From positions 72,963-134,761 of the forward strand of contig JAUJOJ010000008.1 in assembly GCA_030447665.1 (NCBI GenBank): a DNA stretch of 61,799 nucleotides, written 5' to 3'. The notes below the pieces were generated by a model. That model had not been told where the DNA came from. It made no database searches and was given only the letters and a program-made list of their open reading frames with translations. Both the position numbers and the translations under genes were made by a program. How positions within the stretch are numbered: the stretch's first letter is position 1; every line of letters begins with the position of its first letter. This document shows positions 9,019-17,809 of the stretch, in pieces. The stretch comes from Allosphingosinicella sp. Lineage in GTDB: Bacteria > Pseudomonadota > Alphaproteobacteria > Sphingomonadales > Sphingomonadaceae.

Positions 9019-10611
9019 ATGGGGTACGAAGCCAGTCTCGTAGTGCGGGAAGAGGCCGGAGCAGCTGCTTCGGCGCCGGCGCCCGCCGCCTCGAAGAACC
9101 GCGCCTTCCTCACCATCGTCTCGGCTGCCGTGCTCGCCGCCATCGCGCTACGCTTCTGGTCCATTGGCGATCGTGCGTTGTGGCTGGACGAGGGCTACAG
9201 CGCCTGGTTCTCGGAACTGAGCTGGCCCCGCCTCTGGTTCGAGACGCCACGCTACGAAACCCACCCGCCCTTTTATTATTCGATGCTGAAGCTGTGGCGG
9301 GCATTCACCGGCGATGGCGCCGCCGCGCTGAGGAGCCTGTCGGCAATCGCCGGCGTTGCTGCCGTGCCGCTGATCGCCCTTTCGGCCCGATCGCTCGGCC
9401 GGATAACGGGCGCCGAGCGGCCGCTCATGCTGATCGCCCTTGCCATCGGGCTCGCCGCGCTTTCGCCGCGGCTGGTCGTCATTGCCCAGGACGCACGTCC
9501 CTACGCCATGCTCCTCCTCGCCTACGCAGTCTCACTTGCCTGCTGGCTCCGGCTGACCCTCTCCTTCCGCGGCAGCAGCCATCCGGAGGGTCGATTCCCG
9601 GATTGGCTTGGGCTGGGTGTCGGGACCGCGCTGACGCTCTGGCTGCACGGCCTGGGCCTCCTTCACGCGGCGGCGCTGCTGGGTGCGCTGATGCTCACCG
9701 GCGTCCCCGGGGCGACGCGCACGCGCTTGCTGCGGATGATCGTCACCGTGGGGCTGGTGGGGTTCACCTACCTTCCCTGCCTGTTCATGATCCTCGACCG
9801 TCGGGGAGACTGGTCAAGCGGGTGGGTCCTTTGGGATCCGATCCGCTTCCCGGGCGCGCTGCTCGATCTTTACGGATTTCATGAACAGACCGAAATCTGG
9901 ACTCCGATCGCGGCCCGCATCGTCTTTGCGCTCCTGATCGCGCTCGGCCTGCGCCGACTTTGGCGCGGCGGGGATCGTCCGGTCGCACTCGGTCTTGCCT
10001 TGCTCGTCCTGTTCCCGCCACTCGCCGCCGCCTTGCTCTCGCAGCTCGGCGATCCCGTGTTCGTACCGCGCACCTTGGTCGCCGTGCTCGCCCCGGCTTA
10101 CCTTGTCGCGGCCCTAGGCCTCGCGCAGATGCCCCGGCGGCCTGCCCTGCTCGTCGGCGGAACGGCCGCGCTGATCCTGCTCATAAACCTTGCGGAAACT
10201 CTGACGCGCCCGTCGCTGGAGGCTTGGGATGAGGTCGCCGCCACTCTCAAGCGTCAGATGGCGCCCCACGACATCGTGTGGGTCTATCCCAACGACACTG
10301 TCTTCCCAGTCGAGCGGGCGCTCGGCAACGGCGCCGCTCCACAGGCGATCCCCGCGCCCTTCCCGGCAGTCGAAGCAGCGGGTTCCCGGCCCGCCGGTTC
10401 GCCGGCGGTGGTCGGGATCGAGGGAGCATCGGCGAGGCAATGGGCGGCGGCCCATGCGCCCGCTGGCGAGGCCACAATTTGGCTTGTGATCCGCAATCCG
10501 GACTTGTTCGATCCGAAAGGGGAAGTCGCTCTCGGACTTGCCTCAGGAAGGCGCGGCGGCCGCTTGCACCAGTGGCGGCAGATCAGGCTGCAGCCGCTCT
10601 ACTCGAAATAG
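9019..10611 (+). CDS. Glycosyltransferase family 39 (PMT/ArnT-like) membrane protein
   Basis: The 530-residue protein has an N-terminal helix, then RFWSIGDRALWLDEGYSAW with the catalytic D57-E58 of GT39 enzymes. THPPFYYSMLKLW follows near residue 80, and more than eight further helices precede a soluble tail. GT39 enzymes transfer sugars from polyprenyl phosphates to lipid A, O-antigen or proteins in the periplasm. CGGAGGG sits about 4 nt before the ATG. It diverges from the 517-residue membrane protein and is separated by about 100 bp from the downstream permease, so it may be monocistronic. Confidence 0.87.
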   Translation: MGYEASLVVREEAGAAASAPAPAASKNRAFLTIVSAAVLAAIALRFWSIGDRALWLDEGYSAWFSELSWPRLWFETPRYETHPPFYYSMLKLWRAFTGDGAAALRSLSAIAGVAAVPLIALSARSLGRITGAERPLMLIALAIGLAALSPRLVVIAQDARPYAMLLLAYAVSLACWLRLTLSFRGSSHPEGRFPDWLGLGVGTALTLWLHGLGLLHAAALLGALMLTGVPGATRTRLLRMIVTVGLVGFTYLPCLFMILDRRGDWSSGWVLWDPIRFPGALLDLYGFHEQTEIWTPIAARIVFALLIALGLRRLWRGGDRPVALGLALLVLFPPLAAALLSQLGDPVFVPRTLVAVLAPAYLVAALGLAQMPRRPALLVGGTAALILLINLAETLTRPSLEAWDEVAATLKRQMAPHDIVWVYPNDTVFPVERALGNGAAPQAIPAPFPAVEAAGSRPAGSPAVVGIEGASARQWAAAHAPAGEATIWLVIRNPDLFDPKGEVALGLASGRRGGRLHQWRQIRLQPLYSK

Positions 10612-10709
10612 GCATTTTTTTCGCACCGGCTGAGCCAAAGAGCCTCGGCCCGCGTTCAGGCATATCCGCGTTGTGTCCTCGGGGGCCGCATCCGATCAAC
10701 AGGCCTTGA

Positions 10710-12488
10710 ATGACTCTCGACCAAATGCTTGCCTTCGGCGTGCTCGCGGGCATGATGCTGCTCTTCATCTGGGGGCGGATCCGCTACGATCTCGTCGCGA
10801 TCCTCGCGCTGCTTGCCTCGGTCCTCATCGGCATCGTCCCCGCCGACAAAGCTTTTTCCGGCTTTGCCGACGATATCGTGATCATCGTCGCCTCCGCGCT
10901 CGTGATCAGCGCCGCGGTTGCGCGCTCCGGCATTGTCGAGGCCGCTCTCGCCCGCGTGACGGGCCGCTTCAACAGCATGGGCTCGCAGCTCATCATCCTG
11001 GTCGGCTCGGTCACCTTCCTCTCGGCGATCGTCAAGAATATCGGCGCGCTCGCCATGCTGATGCCGGCCGCGTTCCAGATGGCGAAGAAGTCGCACACCT
11101 CGCCCTCCTGCATGCTGATGCCGATGTCGTTCGGGTCGCTTCTCGGCGGTCTCATCACCCTCGTCGGCACCTCGCCCAACATCATCGTCAGCCGCGTCCG
11201 CGAGGAAATGACCGGCAAGCCGTTCGGCATGTTCGATTACGCGCCCGTCGGGCTCGGCCTCGCCATCTCGGGCCTTATCTTCCTCCGCTTCGGCTACAAG
11301 CTGCTGCCGACCAACCGCCGCGCGGCGCCTACCATGGGCGAGGCGCTGGACATCCAGGATTATGTCACCGAAGCCCGCATCCCGTCCAATTCGCCGGCCG
11401 AAGGCAAAAGTGTCGCCGCCTTCAAGACCCTGACGGAGGGCGACGTGGAGGTCACCGGGGTCCATCGCGGCGAACGGCGCAGGACGATGCCGCTGCCGGA
11501 CGCGAGGCTCAATGCCGGCGACGTGCTCATCCTCGAAGGCGAGCCCGAGGCGCTGGAGCGCGCCATCGCCGCCGCGGGCCTGCAGCTCGAGGGCCAGCAC
11601 CGCGGAGCAGTCACCGACACCGCCGCGGCGGACATCGGTGTGATCGAGGCGGTGATCGGCCGCGATTCGATCCTCGTCGGTGAAGCCGCCGGCCGGCTCG
11701 CCCTCCACGACCGTCACGGCGTCAACCTCATCGCCCTTTCGCGCCGCGGCGAACGCCTTACCGTCCGCCTGCGCGACATCAAGATGTGGCCCGGCGACGT
11801 GATCGTGCTCCAGGGCCCGCTCTCGACCCTTCCCGAGCGTGTGCGCGACCTCGGCTGTTTGCCGCTCGCCGAACGGTCGCTCCGCCTCGGCAGCGCGCGG
11901 CGCGGCCTCATCCCGCTTGCCATTCTCGGCGGAGCGATGGCGCTCACCGCCCTCGGGATCGTGCCGGTGGCGATCGCCTTCTTCACCGCCGCCGCTTTGA
12001 TCATGCTCGCCGGCGCCCTGCCCGCGCGCGAAGCTTATGCGCATATCGAGTGGCCGATCCTGGTGATGATCGCTTGCCTGATCCCGGTTTCGGACGCGAT
12101 CAGGACCACCGGCGGCACCGACCTCATCGCCGCCTGGCTGTCGAGCACCGCCTCCGCGCTGCCGGCGTGGGGCGCGGTCGCCCTGATCATGGTGGCGGCG
12201 ATGGCGGTCACCCCGTTCCTCAACAACGCGGCGACCGTGCTGGTGATGGCCCCGATCGCCTCGGTTTTCGCGACCAGCCTCGGCTACCGGCCCGAGGCGT
12301 TCCTGATGGCGGTCGCGGTCGGCGCGGGCTCGGACTTCCTCACGCCGATCGGCCACCAGTGCAACACGCTGGTCATGGGCCCCGGCGGCTACAGGTTCGC
12401 AGATTATGCCAGGCTGGGCGCGCCGCTTTCGATCCTCGTGGTCGTGATCGGCGTTCCGCTGATCATGGCTGTATGGCCGATCCGCTGA
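10710..12488 (+). CDS. SLC13 (DASS) family anion permease with two TrkA-C domains
   Basis: The 592-residue protein has two hydrophobic blocks (about residues 1-180 and 400-590) separated by roughly 210 cytoplasmic residues. The middle contains two RCK_C/TrkA-C-like modules, each with a GDVLILEG or GDVIVLQG strand. SLC13 motifs include GTSPNIIVS near residue 155 and FLNNAATVLVMAPIA near residue 507. Such proteins carry sulfate, dicarboxylates or related anions with Na+; the substrate is not evident. The start ATG follows CAGG. It sits alone on this strand before the sigma factor, 54 bp away. Confidence 0.9.
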   Translation: MTLDQMLAFGVLAGMMLLFIWGRIRYDLVAILALLASVLIGIVPADKAFSGFADDIVIIVASALVISAAVARSGIVEAALARVTGRFNSMGSQLIILVGSVTFLSAIVKNIGALAMLMPAAFQMAKKSHTSPSCMLMPMSFGSLLGGLITLVGTSPNIIVSRVREEMTGKPFGMFDYAPVGLGLAISGLIFLRFGYKLLPTNRRAAPTMGEALDIQDYVTEARIPSNSPAEGKSVAAFKTLTEGDVEVTGVHRGERRRTMPLPDARLNAGDVLILEGEPEALERAIAAAGLQLEGQHRGAVTDTAAADIGVIEAVIGRDSILVGEAAGRLALHDRHGVNLIALSRRGERLTVRLRDIKMWPGDVIVLQGPLSTLPERVRDLGCLPLAERSLRLGSARRGLIPLAILGGAMALTALGIVPVAIAFFTAAALIMLAGALPAREAYAHIEWPILVMIACLIPVSDAIRTTGGTDLIAAWLSSTASALPAWGAVALIMVAAMAVTPFLNNAATVLVMAPIASVFATSLGYRPEAFLMAVAVGAGSDFLTPIGHQCNTLVMGPGGYRFADYARLGAPLSILVVVIGVPLIMAVWPIR

Positions 12489-12542
12489 ACGGCAATGAAA
12501 GCCAACTTTCTTCCCGGCGCTTTTTGCTGCTAGACGGGAGCC

Positions 12543-13136
12543 GTGACTGAGGGGATATCCAGCTTGAGACCGCGCGTTTCAGCCGCAGGCGACGATGCGC
12601 GGGAGCGGCTGGTCAAGGCCCTCGGCCGTGTTGCCCGGGGTGACCGCGCCGCACTCGGCGACGTCTATTCCGCCACCTCTGCGAAGCTGTTTGGCGTCTG
12701 CCTTCGTATCTTACCCGACAGGGAGGAGGCGGAGGACGCGTTGCAGGAGGCTTATCTCACCGTGTGGCGCAAGGCCGCGGCTTTCGACCCGTCACGGGGA
12801 AGCCCGATCACGTGGCTCGTGACGCTGACCCGCAACCGCGCTCTTGACCGCCTTCGTTCGCGCCGGCCGATCCCGTCCGAGCCGATCGACCTTGCCGAAA
12901 GCATCGCGGACGAGGCGCTCCCCGCCGATAGCCTCGTTGAAATGGACCAGGAGGCGGCGCGTCTCGCCGCCTGTCTGGGTGAGCTCCCGGCGGCCGATGG
13001 CATACTCATCCGGGCCGCCTTCTTTCAGGGCTCCAGCTATCCCGAGCTGGCCGCGCGGGTTGCGCTTCCGCTCGGCACCGTCAAGAGCCGTATCCGCCGC
13101 GCGCTTGTGAAGCTCAGAGGGTGCCTCACCGCATGA
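12543..13136 (+). CDS. ECF-type RNA polymerase sigma factor
   Basis: The 197-residue protein has sigma region 2 near residues 30-95 (DREEAEDALQEAYLTVWRKA, then TRNRALDRLRSRR). Region 4 near residues 140-195 ends in YPELAARVALPLGTVKSRIRRAL, a typical DNA-recognition helix. No region 1 or 3 is present. The GTG start follows GGGAG. The stop overlaps the anti-sigma gene ATG in an ATGA junction, so the pair is translationally coupled, as for SigK/RskA systems. The inducing stress cannot be read from the sequence. Confidence 0.93.
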   Translation: MTEGISSLRPRVSAAGDDARERLVKALGRVARGDRAALGDVYSATSAKLFGVCLRILPDREEAEDALQEAYLTVWRKAAAFDPSRGSPITWLVTLTRNRALDRLRSRRPIPSEPIDLAESIADEALPADSLVEMDQEAARLAACLGELPAADGILIRAAFFQGSSYPELAARVALPLGTVKSRIRRALVKLRGCLTA

Positions 13137-13834
13137 CGGCCTCGGACGATGATGATCTCCTCGCCGGCGAGCTTGCCCTGGGCCTGCTCGACGCACCCGA
13201 GCGAAGCAGCGCCGAAGCGCGCGCCGATGCCGATCCCGATTTCGCCGCGCTGGTGGAAGCGTGGCAAGTCCGCCTCGCACCGCTGCTGACGCGGTCCTCG
13301 GAAACACCGCCCGAACATGTCTGGGAGGGCATCCGTTCGCAGCTGGCCGCCAACGACGACGCGCCTCCGTCGTCCGCCGAAGCGGCTCTGCGCCGGTGGC
13401 GCATGTTCGCGGTGGCTGCTTCGGCCGTGGCCGCCTCGCTCGCGTTGATCCTGGTGACGCGGGCTCCCGCCCCGCCGCCACAGGCAGCACCCGCAGCCGC
13501 AGCACCAGCGCTTGTCGCGACGCTGCAGGGAGAAGAATCCCCTGCGATCGTCACGATCAGCGTTTCGGAGCCCGGGCAACTGCTTGTGACACCGGTCCGG
13601 CTTCCCACCAACGGCCGCGTGCCGGAGCTCTGGGTCATTCCGGAAGACGGCAAGCCCCGCTCGCTGGGGATCATCCAGGCGAGCGCCCCGAGTGCGGTTC
13701 GCGTCGCGCCTGCGCACCGGCCCCACGTCCATCGGGGCGCTACTTTCGCCATCTCTCAGGAACCTCGCGGCGGTTCGCCCACCGGCGCGCCGACCGGTCC
13801 AGTCGTCGCGAGCGGAAAAATCACCAGAGTGTAG
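13133..13834 (+). CDS. RskA-type anti-sigma factor
   Basis: The 233-residue membrane-anchored regulator has an acidic cytoplasmic N-terminal sigma-binding domain with LLAGELALGLLDAPE near residues 9-23. One transmembrane helix lies near residues 88-107. An Ala/Pro linker leads to a periplasmic RskA-C domain containing LPTNGRVPELWVIPEDG near residue 160. The ATG at 13133 overlaps the sigma factor stop; the upstream in-frame GTG at 13121 is a worse choice. It should hold the sigma factor inactive at the membrane until released by proteolysis or conformational change. Confidence 0.9.
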   Translation: MTASDDDDLLAGELALGLLDAPERSSAEARADADPDFAALVEAWQVRLAPLLTRSSETPPEHVWEGIRSQLAANDDAPPSSAEAALRRWRMFAVAASAVAASLALILVTRAPAPPPQAAPAAAAPALVATLQGEESPAIVTISVSEPGQLLVTPVRLPTNGRVPELWVIPEDGKPRSLGIIQASAPSAVRVAPAHRPHVHRGATFAISQEPRGGSPTGAPTGPVVASGKITRV

Positions 13835-13923
13835 GATCCAGACCTGTGGCATCCGGGCGCCGGATGCTCCCGTATCTGCTCGTGCAGCCCGGTTGCGGCT
13901 GCAATGAAGAGGAGCGTATCTAG

Positions 13924-14025
13924 ATGCAGAAATCCTTCAGGAAAGCCGTTCCCGACTGGCTGGCCATCCTCCTCGCCAGCAAGCTCGCAACGACAATCGT
14001 CCTTTTGAGCATGGACTACGGCTGA
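13924..14025 (+). CDS. Small membrane protein, 33 residues
   Basis: This short ORF begins MQKSFRKAVPDWLAIL, with a charged N-terminus and one hydrophobic helix (WLAILLASKLATTIVLLS), and ends MDYG. AAGAGGAGCG lies 9 nt before the ATG, a strong ribosome binding site for this genome. It lies 89 bp downstream of the anti-sigma gene on the same strand and may belong to the sigma regulon. No family is recognised. Its reality rests on the ribosome binding site and the helix. Confidence 0.5.
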   Translation: MQKSFRKAVPDWLAILLASKLATTIVLLSMDYG

Positions 14026-14270
14026 GGTTCCCGACGAAAAGGAATTCGCGCCGCCATACCTATGCTGGTCTTCCCGCCCGCTCAGCGAAGAAGCCGAGGG
14101 AGCGGCTCGAATTCGTCTGCGGCCGTGTCGTGTGGCAGCTTCAGCCCGACGGCAGTTTCCGGCTCACGCGGGAGGAGCCGAACCTGCTCGACAAGTCGAC
14201 CGGCGCGAACCTCGCTCCGATCGATCGCCAGCCACTCCGGGCCCGGATGGGCTGCAAGGATCGAGTTTGA
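14011..14270 (+). CDS. Hypothetical small protein, frameshifted remnant
   Basis: Between 14024 and 14270 a protein-like sequence appears if one G is removed at about 14098. It reads EVPDEKEFAPPYLCWSS, then SEEAEERLEFVCGRVVWQLQ and ends in RMGCKDRV with a stop at 14268-14270. The amino-acid composition looks coding and fits neighbouring codon use. The true start is unclear: the ATG at 14011 would need another single-base slip next to the stop of the 33-residue ORF. No family recognised. It may instead be a continuation of that ORF. Confidence 0.3.
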
Positions 14271-14300
14271 GCGCGAATTGCCGGGGCAGCCTCGTTCAAC

Positions 14301-14945
14301 TCACGCGGCGCGGGCCAGGAACGCCGCCTCCCTGTCCACCCAGGACTTGAAGCTCGGCCTGGCGAGGATCGATTCGACATAGGCCTTGAGCCTGGGGTGG
14401 CGCTCAGGATCGCAGGTGACCCCCATATGACCGAAATTGGCGAACGGGCTTGCCACCGACAGGTCGGCAAGCGTCAGCCGGTCCTCGACCAGGAAGCCGC
14501 TCTCCGGAATGACGCGCTCGAGATAGTCCAGGAACGGCGGCAGTTCCTCGCGCTCGGCCTTGTCCGCGGCTGTGAGGTCTCCCTCGCGCTTCAGGAAGCG
14601 CGGCGCCACGACCCGGTTGAAGAACATCTTGCCCCCACACCCCATCAGCAACGTGTCGGCGAACTCGTCGTACCAGATGGTGCGCGCCCGTGCCCTGGGC
14701 TCGGCGGGAATGAGAGCGGGCTCGGGCTTGATCGCCTCCAGATAGGTGATGATCGCGCTCGAATCCGAAATCGCGAAATCGCCGTCCCTGAAGCCGGGCA
14801 TCTTGCCGAACGGGCTCGCCTCCCGGAACGCAGGATCCTGCTCGCCAAGCCCAATCGGCTTGCTCTCCACCTCGATCCCCTTTTCCGCCGCGAAGGCGAG
14901 AACCTTGCGGACATAAGGCGAAAGCGACGAACCATAGACGATCAT
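14301..14945 (-). CDS. Glutathione S-transferase family protein
   Basis: The 214-residue protein has an N-terminal thioredoxin-fold domain beginning MIVYGSSLSPYVRKVL. Ser at the position after YGSSLSP could serve as the thiol-activating residue, and ISDSSAIITYLE near residues 59-70 is the glutathione gamma-glutamyl site. The all-helical C-terminal domain has LTLADLSVAS near residue 160. The length is typical of bacterial GSTs. It likely conjugates or reduces small electrophiles; the substrate is unknown. It converges on the sigma-factor region and diverges from the MATE exporter. Confidence 0.92.
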   Translation of the reverse strand: MIVYGSSLSPYVRKVLAFAAEKGIEVESKPIGLGEQDPAFREASPFGKMPGFRDGDFAISDSSAIITYLEAIKPEPALIPAEPRARARTIWYDEFADTLLMGCGGKMFFNRVVAPRFLKREGDLTAADKAEREELPPFLDYLERVIPESGFLVEDRLTLADLSVASPFANFGHMGVTCDPERHPRLKAYVESILARPSFKSWVDREAAFLARAA

Positions 14946-15101
14946 AGACGGGGCTCCCTTTTGGTTTTATTATGAAACCTAAGCTTAGCTGAGTCCGCGT
15001 CGCTGCTCAAGACGCTGCCGGCGCTCGACGGTATTTGCCTCACCGGCGGGCTTTCGAGGGCCCTCTTCCAACCGGCCCCCGCATCGGCTTAGGGCGGCAC
15101 C

Positions 15102-16506
15102 ATGCTGCAGCAGGTGAAACATAAACATGAGCTTGGTCCCTGGCGGAAGGAAGCGCGGGCTACCCTGCTGCTCGCCTATCCGCTGATCCTGACGAACCTT
15201 ACCCAGGCCGGCATCCAGGCGACCGACGTGGTGCTGCTTGGCTGGGCGGGGCCGGCAGCGCTCGCCGCCGGGGCGCTCGGCACCAATCTCTACAACGCCT
15301 TCCTCATCTTCGGCATGGGGCTGGTAACGGCCGCGGCTCCGATGATCGCACGGGAGCTCGGCGCGCGCAGCCACAGCGTCCGCGACGTCCGGCGAACGGT
15401 TCGGCAGGCGATGTGGGCCGCCGTCGCGATCACGCTGCCGATCTTCCTCCTTCTCTGGAACGCAGAGGCCCTGCTGCTCGCCTTCGGACAGGATCCGGCC
15501 CTTGCGGCCGATGCCGCGCGGTTTTTGCGCTTTTTCCAATGGGGCATGCTTCCGGCGCTTTGGTATCTGGTGCTCCGCTCCTTCGTGTCCGCGCTGGAGC
15601 GGCCGATCTGGGCGCTGATCGTCTCCGCGGGCGGCATCGTCTGCAACGCCTTGCTCAATTATGTGCTGATCTTCGGGAAGCTCGGCCTGCCTGCGCTCGG
15701 GCTCGCCGGAGCCGGCATCGGCAGCTCGATCACCAACGTCCTGATGTTCGCCGCCATGGCCCTGGTGGTGCTTTTCCACCCTCGCTTCCGCCGCTACCGT
15801 CTGTTCGGCCGTTTCTGGCGTTCGGATTGGTCGCGTTTCCGCGATCTTTGGCGCCTCGGCTTCCCGATCGCGATCACGCTCGGCCTCGAAGTCACGATCT
15901 TCAGCGCGGCCGCGTTCCTGATGGGCCTGTTCGGGACGGCACCTCTCGCCGCCCACGCCATCGCGCTTCAGGTCGCGACGCTGAGCTTCATGGTTCCGCT
16001 CGGCCTCGGCCAGGCCGTGACGGTTCGCGTCGGCCTGGCCTACGGCCGCCGTGACCTGGACGGGATCGGACGTGCCGGCTGGACCAGCTTCGTGCTCGGC
16101 GTCGGGTTCATGTCGCTGATGGCCATCTTGATGATCAGCCTGCCCCACGGCCTCGTCTCTCTCTTCCTCAACGAAAGCGATCCGGCCAATGCGCCGGTTA
16201 TCGCCCTCGCCGTTTCGTTCCTCGGCATTGCCGCGCTTTTCCAGATCGTCGACGGCGCGCAGGTGGTGGGTGCCGGCATGCTGCGCGGCCTCCACGACAC
16301 CACCATCCCGATGATCTACGCCGCGCTCGGTTATTGGGTGATCGGCCTCTCCGGTTGCCGTGGGACTTGGCTTCGGCCTCGGCTGGCAGGGCCTCGGCAT
16401 CTGGATCGGGCTCGCCGCCGGCCTCGCGGTCGTCGCTGCGCTGATGATCACCCGCTGGATGCGCCGCGAACGGCTCGGCCTCACGCCCCGACGGCTCACA
16501 TCCTGA
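15102..16506 (+). CDS. MATE family efflux transporter (frameshift near the 3' end)
   Basis: The protein has the MATE core: LILTNLTQAGIQATDVVLLG near residues 28-47, a repeated half after residue 240 and about twelve helices. The frame is lost near 16350. Removing one T restores PVAVGLGFGLGWQGLG and two further helices, ending RRLTS with TGA at 16504-16506. As sequenced, the last 60 residues are an Arg-rich out-of-frame tail. MATE proteins export cationic drugs or metabolites with H+ or Na+. The gene is monocistronic, diverging from the GST gene. Confidence 0.88.
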
Positions 16507-16707
16507 CGGTTCACATCCTGTAGAGATCCGCCGGCAGATCGAGCGCGAGATCGAGCCGGCCTGCTCTCGCCTTCGGTATCGCATCCCCCCGCCCGCAGAT
16601 GCGCGGCCTCCTCCTGGCGGTTCACGACTAAGTGGTCAACCGAATCTCTTGCCACTGAGGCCCGGCTGTAGGAAAACGAAAGAACCAAACAGGTTATTGG
16701 AGGTGCC

Positions 16708-17274
16708 ATGATCACGCGCATTCGGGATGTTCGCCGCGCCAAGAAGATGACACTTCAGGACGTGGCCGGCCGCTGCCAGCCGCCGACCACGCCGCAGACG
16801 ATCGGCAGGCTCGAGACCGGCACGCGCACGGTATCCGTCGGCTGGCTCAACCGCATCGCCAGGGCGCTCGGCGTCGAAGCTGCCGACCTCGTCCAGCTTC
16901 CGGATCGCGAGGACATCTCGGTTGCCGCGGCGCTTGGTCATGACGGCGCCCATGCGCCGCGGCGCGAGGGGGTGGCGGTTCCGCCGCAGGCGACGCCCGG
17001 GCTGGTCGCGGTCACCGTCACCGCCGGGATCGGCGACTATCGCAGCGGCGATGAAATCTGGTGCACGCGGCTGACGCCCGGGGAGGAATTCGGCCAGGCG
17101 ATGAACCGCGACCTGCTCGTCCCCCGCCCCGCCGGCCGCTTCGTCTTCGGACGCCTGATCGGGCGCGAGGAGGGCAAGCTCCACCTCCTGCCGCTCGGCG
17201 CGAGCCAGCGCCAGATGGTCGTCACGAACGCCCCCTGGGCGGCGGTGGCCACGAAACTGATCCGGAACCTGTAG
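16708..17274 (+). CDS. XRE family transcriptional regulator with C-terminal sensory domain
   Basis: The 188-residue protein has an HTH_3 domain at about residues 3-58 (TLQDVAGRCQ, then TIGRLETGTRTVSVGWLNRI as the recognition helix region). A C-terminal domain near residues 95-185 is shaped like a small beta domain rather than a protease, as no Ser/Lys dyad is seen. TTATTGGAGGTGCC gives a strong ribosome binding site before the ATG. The target is unknown. The flanking DNA downstream is entirely palindromic repeats. Confidence 0.85.
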   Translation: MITRIRDVRRAKKMTLQDVAGRCQPPTTPQTIGRLETGTRTVSVGWLNRIARALGVEAADLVQLPDREDISVAAALGHDGAHAPRREGVAVPPQATPGLVAVTVTAGIGDYRSGDEIWCTRLTPGEEFGQAMNRDLLVPRPAGRFVFGRLIGREEGKLHLLPLGASQRQMVVTNAPWAAVATKLIRNL

Positions 17275-17395
17275 CGCTCGCCGCCTGGAGCCTTCCCCGA
17301 AAGGCGGAAACGCCTTGTCGGATTCCACGCTGAATCCAGCGGCAGTGCGCCCGACGCGGCGGATCGCCGTCCTTGGCACCACCCCGGAGGGGCAA

Positions 17396-17514
17396 GGGGA
17401 CAGCGCTTGCCATGTCCCCGGACATGGCGGTGGACTGTCGGGGACAGTCCACATGCGCTGTTTGGCGCATGGCTGCGTTGCTCGATTGGCAGATGATGGG
17501 GCTGCGCTGTCCCC
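17396..17514. repeat. Clover-leaf palindromic element, 119 bp
   Basis: Outer arms GGGGACAGCGC (17396-17406) and GCGCTGTCCCC (17504-17514) are perfect inverses. Inside lie GCCATGTCC/GGACATGGC, GTGGACTGTC/GACAGTCCAC and ATGCGC/GCGCAT hairpins. The GCCATG...CATGGC hairpin is shared with the elements at 37270-37335 and 43451-43515. The stretch 17275-17809 holds no gene that I can recognise. Confidence 0.75.
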
Positions 17515-17618
17515 CGGACGCGCGATGGGGCCCCATCATCGCCGCTATCTGCCGCACTCCGCCTTGCCCTGCGCCAAATCTCCCCTGTCACGGCCTCATA
17601 AAGTACAGGTCTGGACCC

Positions 17619-17734
17619 TAGAGCCAGATCGTTTGAGGTGGAAGCGCTTCGCGTCCGCCACGGAATCTGGCTCTATTCAGAAGTGAGACAAGATTCACGC
17701 TTCAGGTTGAATCAACCTGAAGCGATCTTGGTCT
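17619..17734. repeat. Palindromic repeat pair, TAGAGCCAGAT type
   Basis: Arms TAGAGCCAGAT (17619-17629) and ATCTGGCTCTA (17665-17675) frame GAGGTGGAAGCGCTTC. A second hairpin follows with outer arms near AGACAAGAT/ATCTTGGTCT and perfect inner arms CGCTTCAGGTTGA/TCAACCTGAAGCG (17699-17724). Parts recur at 18391-18534. Confidence 0.75.
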
Positions 17735-17809
17735 AGTGCTTCTATCCCTTTGCCACTATGCGGTTGCAGCGCGCCGCCTGCGCCTCTCACCAGCTTTGAA
17801 CGAGGTACG

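Noticed and set aside
10656..12356. 566-residue minus-strand ORF
   Set aside because: Shadow of the SLC13 permease; low-complexity Arg/Asp/His-rich sequence.
17275..17809. CRISPR array
   Set aside because: Repeats are palindromic and irregular in spacing, with no regular repeat-spacer units and no cas genes.
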